Assembly (NCBI RefSeq): GCF_024206475.1
Contig: NZ_JAMBPR010000001.1
Coordinates: 222,580-286,579 of the forward strand
Direction: 5' to 3'
Source: Paraburkholderia sp. CNPSo 3274
GTDB taxonomy: Bacteria > Pseudomonadota > Gammaproteobacteria > Burkholderiales > Burkholderiaceae
DNA length: 64,000 bases
The notes below the pieces were generated by a model, which saw nothing but the letters and a program-made list of their open reading frames with translations, did no database searches and was not told where the DNA came from. Position 1 is the first letter of the stretch. Every line of letters begins with the position of its first letter. Shown piece by piece: positions 25,986 through 35,700 of this stretch. Both the position numbers and the translations under genes were made by a program.

Positions 25986-28900
25986 CTAAGGGGCACAGTT
26001 CGGCAGCACGAACTGAAAGACTGCGCCATGCGGCGCGTTCGGTCTCGCCCACAAATGTCCGCCATGGGCCTCGACGATCGACTTGCAAATCGATAGTCCC
26101 ATGCCCATACCGACGAGCTTCGTCGTAAAGAATGGCTCGAACAGCCGGTCGGACGTCGCCGGATCGAGCCCTGGGCCGGTGTCTTGCACGGCAACGCGAA
26201 TACCGCCCATTTCCGCAGCCTGTGACGTGATCGTGAGCGCTTTCGGGTCGTGGGCGGTGGCGGCCATCGCCTCGATCCCGTTCATGATCAGGTTGAGCAG
26301 AACCTGCTGCAGTTGCACGGGGTCGCCAAATACGAAACCGGTGTCCGGCGCAAGCTCGATGTGAAGCGCCACGCCCTGCTCCTGCAATTCCACTCGGGTC
26401 AGCGCCAACACGTCCTCGATGGCGTGGTTGATGTCGACCTTCGTCAATTGCGGCCCCGACTTCGATACGAGCGCGCGCAGTCCGCGGATCACGTCGCTCG
26501 CGCGATGTGCATCGTGAACGATGCGAGCCATCGCGCCACGCATGCTGTCGAGATCGGGATTCTCGCGGTTGAGCCAGTTCATGCATGCAGTGCCGTTGGC
26601 GGAGATCGCACCGAGCGGCTGATTGATTTCGTGGGCAATCGAAGCGACCAGTTGGCCCATGGTTGTCAGGCGGGCGATACGCGAGAGTTCCGTTTGTGCA
26701 TCTCTGAGCGCCTCCTCCGCACGCTTGCGCTCCGTAATGTCCATTACGGTGCCGATGAACTCCAGTGCCCCAGATGCCGTGATATCGGGCTGCCCCACCA
26801 CCTGTAGATACCGGATGGCTCCGCCCGGGAGTTCGATGCGATGCTCGTGCCGGAACCGTCGTCTTTCGCGCACGGCGCTTGCTAGCACCCGCTCGAACGA
26901 CGTTCGTTCTTCAGGCCGGATGCGTCCCATGAACGACTTATACGACGCCTGCGCCGTCGTATCGAACCCGAAGATGCGCCGCAGCTCTTCCGAAGAAGAA
27001 ACCTCACCGGTATCGGGCCGCCACCGCCAGCTGCCGGTGTGGCTTATCTTCTGCGCCTCGTTCAGCGACGCCTCGCTCGCTCGGAGCGCCTCTTCGGCAT
27101 CGCGCCGATCCGCGTTTTCGTGAACCAGCTCGGCATAGAGGCGCGCGTTTTCCAGCGAGATCGCCGCCTGCGACGCAAGGAGTTCCAGCACCGTGATCCG
27201 CGCGGGCGGAAAAGCATGCGAGGCGAGACTGTTCTCGAGGTACAGCATGCCAATCAGCTCTGCCTGCTTGATCAGTGGCAGGCACAGGAGGGAGCGCACG
27301 GGTTTGTGATCGAAGTACGCGTCGGCAGCCCGGGCGCCGTGCGCTCGCGCGTCGTCGAGAATCGCGCGATGCTTGCCGCGTGCGACCTGATCGAGGATCG
27401 ATACCGGCGCCTTCGCCGAGGTGACCGGTGTCCGCACGATGTGCACCCGCACGGCCCCGCGATCGACACTCGCCTCGGCTTCGACCCGAAGTTTGCCCTC
27501 CCGGGGGAAAACCAGCAGCCCGTAGTCGGCTCCGGCGTGCTCGACGGCCAGCACCATCAGTGTTTCGATCAGTTTTTCGCTGACGATCTCGCTCGCGATG
27601 GCCTGGGACATCCTGACGACGGTGCCAAGATCGATCTGCTCGATCGAAGCTTCGATTGTCGGCAGCAAGGCGGGCAGCGTACGCTCGCCCAATTCGGGAT
27701 GCCTCTCTTCGAACTGGGCGGCCTTGGCCAGGGCGCCCCACCGGATCCACGCATCGCGGGCGTCCCGCCAATACAGTTGCGCAACCCGTTGCAGACCGCA
27801 AGCCGCGAAGAAATCGCCCGCCAGCTCCCGTGCAAGCGCCTCGTCCTGACGGAAGCCATGCTCGGCAGCCGAGTGGATCGCCCGCTCATAGAGCGACATG
27901 GCAACCGTGGCTTTCCCATCGACGCGCGCCAGTTCAGCCGCCACGAGCGCGTACTTGTGCGAAAACGTCGACGGACAGCTCTGCGCCCAGCGGTGCAGCG
28001 TGTCCAGGTGCCCCTCTGCGGTGTCGCGCTGCCGGGCGCGCGCGGCCGGCGCTGCCGTCGGCAGGACGGCGGCGAGAGCGAGGGCGTGGTAGAAACGGTA
28101 GTCCGCCGACTGCACGTGGCAGCGAGCGGCCCACAGAAGCGGCTCTGCCATCGCGGCGCACTTGAGCGCGGCCTCGGCGTTGCCGAGCAGATAATGCCGC
28201 TGCAACTGGAGAATCCAGTAGAAGCAGATGACGATGGGAACGCCGACTGCGTGCACCCCCGCCTCGAGTGCTGAGTCGTCGAGGAGCGGCGAATTGGCCG
28301 GCGCGCCACGCAGGCTCCGCACGAAAGCCTGAATGCCGAGGATCACCTGAATCACATGGCGAAAGCCGGATTTGCGCTCGAAGTCCAGCGTCACGACCGA
28401 TTCGTGCCAGATTTCATCGAGGTGGTCGCCTCGCGTCATCCGGTCCGTCAGGCGATGCTCGGCGCTATAGCACGCGTAGACGATTTCACCTGTCTGCTGA
28501 GCCGACCGGCTTGCCGCTTCGACGCATTCGAGCGCCAGATCGATCGGGCGTGTCCAGACCACGGCCATTTGCATCAGGAAGCTCGCAGCGGCCTTGCTCG
28601 TGTCGAATCCATGTCTGGAGGCCAGTTCGACGGCGAGGCTCGCAAATGCGTCGCCTTCCGCAAAGGCATGAAACACCGGGCCAAGGAAAACCGCCAGGCC
28701 GCCATAACCAATGGTGGAAGACTGGCAGGCTCCATGCTGCAACGTGAGATTGACTATCCGGCACGCCATCACCAGGCTGAGATTGCCTTCGACCAGATAG
28801 GCGGAGAGGCAGCCTGTGCCGAGGACACTCATGACGGCTTTCGCCTCATCGTCATCCGTCAAGGCCAGGTCGATGAGGTTTGCGATCGGGCGGCCGTCAA

Positions 28901-31529
28901 GCAGGCGGCGTACTTCGTCAAATTCCTGTTGCATCTGCTCCAGTGTCGGATGTTCGGGCAGGTTCACATCGAACATGCGCAGACATTCCATCGCTGTGTG
29001 CACGGCCAACGAATTCTGTCCATGCAGGAGTTGGAGCACCATCCGCAATCGGTAAGCCTCAGTGCGCTCGACTCTCGAGTGGCCATTCACCAGCAATGCC
29101 TCGATCAGCCTTTCCGCCTCTTCGAAATTGGCATTCAGGATTTCGCATTCGGCGCGCTCGAGCCACACGCTCCACGTAAGCGCGTAGCATTCGCGCCAAC
29201 CTTGCTGGGTCAACAGGTCCGTCGCGGATGCGAGATAACCGCAGGCGGCGGCGTAGGCCGACGACGTCTTTGCCTTTCTCGCGGCCCGCAGGTTGAGGCC
29301 GGCGATATATTGCCGCTCGGCCTCGTCCGAAACGAGCGACAACCCAAGGTTGAACTGGTTGACGATATCGAAGACCTTCTCCGAGACTTTCTCCTCCGAC
29401 ATCCCCTGTGCGAGGAGGCGGCCTATCCGAAGATGCAGCGGCGGGCGGCGCCATGCCGGAATGAGCGCGTAAGCCGCCTCCTGGATTCGGTCATGCGTGA
29501 ATCGGTATTTTCCGTGCTGAAAAATAATCGCGCCGGCGCGCAGTGCGGCCTGAAAACCCGCATGCATCTCCGGCTGAACGTCCGCCATGTCTGCTATGTC
29601 CGATACCGCACACCTGCCGTCCGCAGCCTCGCTGTCGACGATGGACAGCATGGCGTAATCGGCCTGGCTGCCGAGACAGGAGAATAGCTTCAAGGCTTTC
29701 TGCGCGGCACCCGGCAGGCGCCGCAACCTGCCGATCATCAGATCCGCAACGTTGTCGGTAAAACCCTTGCCGGCGATATCGTCGAGGTTCCATGTCCAGC
29801 ATCGCGAGCGCGTGTCGAATACCAGCAACCCTTCCTCGACGAGGCTCGTGATAAATTGGCCGACGAAAAAAGGATTGCCCCCTGTGCGCTCATGCACGAG
29901 TTCGGCAAGCGGGCGAACGCCCACCGCGTCGCAGCGCATGGCGTCGCACAGCAATTGACTCACGTCCGTGACCCGCAATGGGCTGAGCACGATCCTGTCG
30001 ATCCACACTCCCTTCTGCTTGATTGCCTCCAGCGTCGACATCAGCGGATGGGCGGGCCCAACCTCGTTGTCGCGATATGCGCAAATCAGCAACAGGTACG
30101 GAGTCTCGCGCCCGGTAATCAGGTATTCGATGAGCTTCAGCGTCGCGGGATCGAGCCATTGAAGGTCATCCATGAATACGACGAGTGGATGCCCACGCCG
30201 CGCGAACACCCCCACGAACCGCTGGAACACGGTCTGGAAGCGCATCTGCGCGTCAAGTGGCGAAAGCGCCGGTACACCCGGCTGCGTGCCGAGCAACTGG
30301 CCGAGCGCCGGGATCAGATCGGTCAGCAGGCCGGCAAGATTGCCCGCCGCTTCCTGGACTGCTTCTCGCCAGCGGCGAATCTCCTCCTCGCTGCCATTCA
30401 GTATCTGTCGAATGAGTCCATCAAAAGCCTGAGCGAACGTCGCATACGGAATGCCGCTCAACCGCATATCGAACTTTCCCGAGAGGAAAATCCCCCGGGA
30501 CAGCACGATGGCCTTGTTGAGTTCGTTGACGACCGACGATTTACCCACGCCGGAATAGCCTGTAACGAGCACGAGACTGGGGCCATCGCCCTGAGCGACG
30601 CGGTCGAACGCCGAAAGCAGCATGGTGGTTTCGCGCTCTCGCCCATAGAGTTTCTCGGGGATGATGAACCGCGCGGAGGTGTCATGCTGACCGGAAACGA
30701 ACGTTTCGATCCGGCCAGTCGCCTGCCACGCTGCGAGGCACTTTCTAAGGTCGGCCTCGACCCCGGCGGCCGTTTGGTAGCGCTCTTCGGCGGTCTTTGC
30801 CAGAAGCTTCATCAACACAGTCGAAATCTGCAGCGGCGCTCCAGTCGGACTATCGCTGGGTGAAATGGGCTGGCGCGCGACGTGGCAATGGATCAGTTCA
30901 ATCGGATCCATCGTGACGAATGGCGGCGCACCGGTCAGGATTTCGTAAAGTGTGACGCCCAACGCGTAGAGATCGCTGCGCGAATCGATCGAGCGGTTCA
31001 TCCGGCCCGTCTGCTCAGGCGCCATGTAAGCGAGCGTGCCAACGATGATTTCGGGCGGGTCGGGCAGCCGATGCTCACGCGGAAGCCGCGAAGCGATGCC
31101 AAACCCGGTCAGCCATGCGTGGCCGCGAACCATGTCCACGACGACATTCGCGGGCTTGATGTCGAGGTGCATCAGCCCTCGCTCATGCATGCGGTGAAGC
31201 GCCTGGGCAACCGCGATGCCGACGCGCAGAAAGCTCGCGATGTCCAGCGGATGACCGATGAGTCGATCAAGCGGCTCGCCGCCCGGGTCCTCGAGCACAA
31301 GCGTGGTACGGCCTTCGGAGGTCATCAGCCCGATCGGTCTCGCCGCCCAGTCGGAGTCCAGCTCGGGCTCGAGCGAATATTCATGCTCGAGCCGTTTGAC
31401 CAGCGCTGGCCGCCCGGACGCAACCGGCGTGACGAGCAGAATGGGGTTCAGCCCATCGCGAGTGCCGCGGCTCAGCGTGTACTCGCCGGTCCGCAGCGTC
31501 GTCAGCTGATAAGCAGAGAGATCTACCAT
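25986..31529 (-). CDS. Giant sensor 1: Ser/Thr kinase-like, AAA ATPase, GAF, PAS, histidine kinase
   Basis: 1847 residues from ATG 31529. Order: protein-kinase-like domain (about 1-270), AAA/STAND ATPase (Walker A GYSGVGKS at 325-332, Walker B VVFMDDLQWLD near 455), a long helical-repeat region (to about 1290), GAF (1300-1460), PAS (1485-1610) and a FixL-like kinase with SIAHEINQP (His about 1633), NLIMNGIEAM, DTGPG and [12 protein letters not shown]. This is the HstK layout known from cyanobacteria and proteobacteria. In the kinase domain HLDIKPANV keeps the catalytic Asp, but DFG is GFG and the beta3 Lys position is Thr, so Ser/Thr kinase activity is doubtful. It is cytosolic. A FixJ regulator gene ends 33 bp upstream and is its likely partner. 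Confidence 0.93.
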   Translation of the reverse strand: MVDLSAYQLTTLRTGEYTLSRGTRDGLNPILLVTPVASGRPALVKRLEHEYSLEPELDSDWAARPIGLMTSEGRTTLVLEDPGGEPLDRLIGHPLDIASFLRVGIAVAQALHRMHERGLMHLDIKPANVVVDMVRGHAWLTGFGIASRLPREHRLPDPPEIIVGTLAYMAPEQTGRMNRSIDSRSDLYALGVTLYEILTGAPPFVTMDPIELIHCHVARQPISPSDSPTGAPLQISTVLMKLLAKTAEERYQTAAGVEADLRKCLAAWQATGRIETFVSGQHDTSARFIIPEKLYGRERETTMLLSAFDRVAQGDGPSLVLVTGYSGVGKSSVVNELNKAIVLSRGIFLSGKFDMRLSGIPYATFAQAFDGLIRQILNGSEEEIRRWREAVQEAAGNLAGLLTDLIPALGQLLGTQPGVPALSPLDAQMRFQTVFQRFVGVFARRGHPLVVFMDDLQWLDPATLKLIEYLITGRETPYLLLICAYRDNEVGPAHPLMSTLEAIKQKGVWIDRIVLSPLRVTDVSQLLCDAMRCDAVGVRPLAELVHERTGGNPFFVGQFITSLVEEGLLVFDTRSRCWTWNLDDIAGKGFTDNVADLMIGRLRRLPGAAQKALKLFSCLGSQADYAMLSIVDSEAADGRCAVSDIADMADVQPEMHAGFQAALRAGAIIFQHGKYRFTHDRIQEAAYALIPAWRRPPLHLRIGRLLAQGMSEEKVSEKVFDIVNQFNLGLSLVSDEAERQYIAGLNLRAARKAKTSSAYAAACGYLASATDLLTQQGWRECYALTWSVWLERAECEILNANFEEAERLIEALLVNGHSRVERTEAYRLRMVLQLLHGQNSLAVHTAMECLRMFDVNLPEHPTLEQMQQEFDEVRRLLDGRPIANLIDLALTDDDEAKAVMSVLGTGCLSAYLVEGNLSLVMACRIVNLTLQHGACQSSTIGYGGLAVFLGPVFHAFAEGDAFASLAVELASRHGFDTSKAAASFLMQMAVVWTRPIDLALECVEAASRSAQQTGEIVYACYSAEHRLTDRMTRGDHLDEIWHESVVTLDFERKSGFRHVIQVILGIQAFVRSLRGAPANSPLLDDSALEAGVHAVGVPIVICFYWILQLQRHYLLGNAEAALKCAAMAEPLLWAARCHVQSADYRFYHALALAAVLPTAAPAARARQRDTAEGHLDTLHRWAQSCPSTFSHKYALVAAELARVDGKATVAMSLYERAIHSAAEHGFRQDEALARELAGDFFAACGLQRVAQLYWRDARDAWIRWGALAKAAQFEERHPELGERTLPALLPTIEASIEQIDLGTVVRMSQAIASEIVSEKLIETLMVLAVEHAGADYGLLVFPREGKLRVEAEASVDRGAVRVHIVRTPVTSAKAPVSILDQVARGKHRAILDDARAHGARAADAYFDHKPVRSLLCLPLIKQAELIGMLYLENSLASHAFPPARITVLELLASQAAISLENARLYAELVHENADRRDAEEALRASEASLNEAQKISHTGSWRWRPDTGEVSSSEELRRIFGFDTTAQASYKSFMGRIRPEERTSFERVLASAVRERRRFRHEHRIELPGGAIRYLQVVGQPDITASGALEFIGTVMDITERKRAEEALRDAQTELSRIARLTTMGQLVASIAHEINQPLGAISANGTACMNWLNRENPDLDSMRGAMARIVHDAHRASDVIRGLRALVSKSGPQLTKVDINHAIEDVLALTRVELQEQGVALHIELAPDTGFVFGDPVQLQQVLLNLIMNGIEAMAATAHDPKALTITSQAAEMGGIRVAVQDTGPGLDPATSDRLFEPFFTTKLVGMGMGLSICKSIVEAHGGHLWARPNAPHGAVFQFVLPNCAP

Positions 31530-31562
31530 GTAGAACGTACCCCGGGGCGAAGAGGTAGTCGG

Positions 31563-32225
31563 TCAGGCTTCTGGCTCGACCCCCAAGGCCGCCGCCATTC
31601 TGACAAGTTCCGCTACGGAGCGCGCCGCCATCTTTTTCATGACCTGCGCCCTATGGATCTTCACCGTCACTTCCCTGACGTCCATCTCGGAGGCGATCTG
31701 CTTGTTCAGCAAACCGGCTATGACGTAACCCATGACCTCCCGCTCGCGCAACGAAAGTAATTCGTAAGCCATGCGAAGCGCCGCCAGAGATTGCTCCGCG
31801 ATGAGCCGTTCATGGTCGCGCGCCAGTGCCTGGACAACGGCATCCAGCATGTCCTGCTCGCGAAACGGCTTGGTGAAAAAATCCAGTGCCCCGGCTTTCA
31901 TTGCTCTGACCGACATTGGTACATCGCCGTACCCGGTCATGAACAGAACCGGCATGCGCAGGTCGGTCCTGGCGCCTTCCTGCTGGAAGGCAAGGCCGCT
32001 CTCGCCACGCAATCTCACATCGAGAATCAGGCAGGAAGGGATGTCGGTCTTGGGGAACGCAAGAAATTCCCGAGGTGAGGCAAAGGTCTCGACGTGCAGG
32101 CCGAAGGAATCCAGTAGGTTCGTCAGCGCGATGCGCATTGACTCATCGTCGTCGATGACATAGACCACCGATTGTCCGCCCTCGCCTATGCCTGCGATCG
32201 AAGTCGAAACCGGTCTCGAACTCAT
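31563..32225 (-). CDS. FixJ-family response regulator, partner of giant sensor 1
   Basis: 220 residues from ATG 32225 with GGAGAAAG upstream. Receiver: IDDDESMR, phospho-acceptor Asp in LILDVRLRGESG, FMTGYGDVPMSVRAMKAGA and Lys in FTKPFREQ. Output: LuxR-type HTH with LSLREREVMGYVIAGLLNKQ and REVTVKIHRAQVMKKMAA. It precedes the giant sensor gene by 33 bp on the same strand, so the pair is an operon encoding regulator then sensor. It is divergent from giant sensor 2, and the region between may be its target. Close relative of the regulators at 13301 and 51096. Confidence 0.94.
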   Translation of the reverse strand: MSSRPVSTSIAGIGEGGQSVVYVIDDDESMRIALTNLLDSFGLHVETFASPREFLAFPKTDIPSCLILDVRLRGESGLAFQQEGARTDLRMPVLFMTGYGDVPMSVRAMKAGALDFFTKPFREQDMLDAVVQALARDHERLIAEQSLAALRMAYELLSLREREVMGYVIAGLLNKQIASEMDVREVTVKIHRAQVMKKMAARSVAELVRMAAALGVEPEA

Positions 32226-32792
32226 CTTCTTTCTCCATTGTGGGAACGCTGCCTGGTGAGTCCGCTACAACCAACCGGATGCCATACTGCGCCACCCCAA
32301 GGCGACCAACATCGGCGGACGTGTTAGTCCTGCGGTGTTCGAGCTTACGTCGCCCGGAAAGAATAATTTTGCTTCAACGCCCCGGATCTTATCCAGTGAA
32401 TGCTCGCCACAGCAATGTTTAAGTATAGGGCAGTCCCAAAAAACGAAGGAAAGCACGGGCTGCACCATGTCCCATCGCGACTATGAATTCTTTATCCGCT
32501 TAACACCGTTTAAAGTCCCGCGCGCAAAGTGCATTGCCGTTATGGGTGGGCGCTTAACAGTCAGTTATGCGATATTTAAACCTGGCGATTGGCCATAAAG
32601 ATACTAAGCCCAAAAGCAACGCTTTCGCCGGGAGTACGATTGCGGCATGACTGCCATGCCTGACGAAAGCGCGCCGGTCGTATTGGTTTATCCGCGGCAC
32701 AATAGTCATACGAACCCAGGATGGGCGCAGAGGCCTGGGTAGACACTTCCGATTCCAGCGAGGCCAGACTACCTGACACGGGAGAAAGCGAA
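32226..32792. other. Divergent promoter region between FixJ-giant 1 operon and giant sensor 2
   Basis: About 570 bases, lower in GC than the genes around it. The motif CGCTTAACA occurs twice in direct orientation (32497-32505 and 32551-32559), 54 bp apart, that is about five helical turns. An 87-codon frame (32335-32598) has no Shine-Dalgarno site and is not called. No terminator seen. Confidence 0.45.
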
Positions 32793-35700
32793 TTGAGTGT
32801 TTCATCCAGTTCGTTTGATATCGATACGAGCGATCCCATTCAGTTCGTGTGGGAAGATGGCGAGTGCGCGTTCTATCGGGGATCGCGGCTCAGCGCGGAC
32901 GGCAGGCGCGAGTCCGTGCTGCTGGTGCGGCCTGCGGACGCCCATCCCAGTCAGGCCGTCGTCGATCGTCTCGCACACGAATACGCACTGGCCGACGAGC
33001 TCGACGAAGCCGCGGCGGTGCGGCCGCTCCAGCTGCTGCGCGAAAACGGCCTCGCGACGCTCGTGCTGGCGGATCCCGGAGGCGAGCCGCTCGAGCGCTT
33101 CACCTCGCCGATCGATGCGCGAGACTTTCTTCGGCTCGCCATCGCCATCGTCGCTGCCTTAGGCAAGCTCCACGCCCGAGGCCTCGTTCACAAGGACCTC
33201 AAGCCAGCCCATATCGTTGTGAATTGCGCAGCCGGCGCGGCACGATTGACGGGCTTCGGCATCGCGACGCTGCTGCCACGCGAGCCGCAAACGCCCAGCC
33301 CCCCGGAGTTCATCGAGGGAACCCTCGCTTACATGGCTCCGGAGCAAACCGGGCGAATGAACCGCTCCGTCGATTCGCGCAGCGACCTTTACTCATTGGG
33401 TGTGACCTACTACAGGATGTTGACGGGCGTCTTGCCGTTCACTGCGTCCGATCCAATGGAATGGGTGCACTGCCATATCGCGCGTCAGCCGGTGCCGCCG
33501 GCGGAGCGCGAGCGGACGGTACCGGGACCCGTCTCGACGATCGTCATGAAACTGCTCGAGAAGACCGCCGAAGACAGGTACCAGACTGCGTTCGGCGTCG
33601 AGCACGATTTGCGCTGTTGCCTGGCGCAGTGGGAAAGCGGGGGACGTATTGACGATTTCCCGCTCGGCACGCGCGACACCCCCGACCGGCTGTTGATTCC
33701 CGAGAAGCTCTACGGGCGCACGCGCGAACTCGACGTATTGCTCCACGCCTTCGAACGCGTGAGCGGCGGCGGCAACGTGGAGATGGTGCTCGTCACTGGC
33801 CACTCGGGCATCGGCAAGTCGGCCCTCGTTCAGGAACTGCATAAGGAGCTGGGTGCCTCGCGTTGCCTCTTTGCCGCCGGGAAGTGCGATCAATACCAAC
33901 GGGACATTCCCAATTCGACGCTGGCGCAGGTACTGCAGAGCCTGATCCGGCCGCTCCTCGTAAGCGGGGAAGCCGAATTGAGCCGCTGGCGCACCGCGCT
34001 GAACGCAGCGCTGGACCCAGGTGGCGCCTTGATCGCGAATCTGGTGCCTGCGCTCGCTGCCATCACTGGCGAGCAACCGGGCGTCCCCGAACTTCCCGCC
34101 GAAGACGCACGACGCCGCTTTCAGCTCGTGTTCAGGCGCTTCATCGACGTCTTCGCCACGCTCGAGCACCCGCTCGTGCTGTTCCTGGACGATCTTCAGT
34201 GGCTCGACCCGGCAACGCTCGACGTGCTTGATTTTCTGCTGACGCGATCGGACTTGCCCCATCTCCTGTTGATCGGCGCCTACCGTGACAACGAGGTCGA
34301 TGCAAATCATCCGCTCGCCGGCAGGCTCGCCGCGATCCGCGAGGCGGGAGCAGCCATGCATGAGATCCGGCTCGAACCGCTCGTGCCTGACGTGGTCGAG
34401 CAATTGATCGCCGATTCGATGCGTTGCACTCCGGAGCGTGCTGCACCGCTCGCGCGCCTGCTACAGGGGAAGACGAGCGGCAACCCGTTCTTCACGCTCC
34501 AGTTTCTCGGGGCGCTCGTGGACGAGGGATTGCTCAGCTTCGATCACGCGAACGGGCGCTGGTCTTGGGGCTTGCGGCAGCTCTACGCCAGGCGGCATAC
34601 CGGCAATGTGGCCGAGTTCATGGTCGAAAAACTGAGCCGCCTGCCCGCCAGAACCCGCAAGACCCTCCAGCTGCTCGCATGCCTCGGCAACATCGCGGAG
34701 CCCGCCACGCTTGCAACGGTGTGCGAAACCTCGGAGCGAACGGTTAGCGCCAACCTGTGGGAAGCGGTCCGCCAACAGTTGGTCATCCGCCAGGAAGGCA
34801 CTTACCGGTTTGCTCACGACCGGATACTGGAGGCAGCCTATGCGCTGATTCCGGCCAGCAGCCGGGCAGACATGCACCTGCGCATCGCGCGGCTGCTGGC
34901 GGCCCGTCTTCCGCCGGTCAAACGGGAACAGTCAGTCTTCGAGATTGTCAGTCAGTTCGACCGTGCGACTGCGTTGATCGTTACGGCGCAAGAGCGTCAG
35001 CAGGTTGCCGAGCTGAACCTGCTCGCGGGCAAACATGCCATCGTGTCGGCGGCCTACGCCTCTGCGCTCAATTACCTGAAGGCTGGCGCGGCCCTGTTGA
35101 TGGGCGACGGCTGGTCGGACCAGCACGAACTCGCCTTCTCGCTCGCCATCCATCGCGCCAAATGCGAGATTCTCACGGGTGATCTCCAGTCCGCCGAAGA
35201 TCGCCTTGCGGCATTGTCGACGCGGGCGGCCGATACTGTCGAACGGGCCACGGTCGCGAGCCTGCAAGCCGATGTGTACGTCTTGCGTGGTCAGGGTGAA
35301 CGCACCGTCGCTGTCGGGCTCGATTATTTGCGGCACGAGGGCGTAGACTGGCCCGCGCATCCAACGGATGCGCAGGTGCAAGCCGAATACGAGCAGATCT
35401 GGTCGTCGCTCGGCAGCCGTAAGATCGAGGAGCTCATCGACCTGCCGGTGATGAGCGACCCTGTTTGCCTCGCCTTTCTCGAAGTCCTGACCCGGTTCTT
35501 TCCTGCTGCACTGTTTACGGACATCAATCTTTATTCTCTGGTGGTCTGCCGGGCGGTCAACCTTAGCCTCAAGTGGGGTAATTGCGATGCGTCGTGCGCC
35601 GCTTACGTACGGCTGGGTCTGATAGCCGGCTTCCACTTCGGCGACTATCCGGCGGGCTTCCAGTTCGCGCGGCTTGGCTACGAACTCGTCGAACAGCGTG

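Noticed and set aside
32335..32598. 87-codon plus-strand ORF in the giant-sensor promoter region
   Set aside because: No ribosome-binding site, Cys- and Pro-rich random look, and it occupies an apparent regulatory region.
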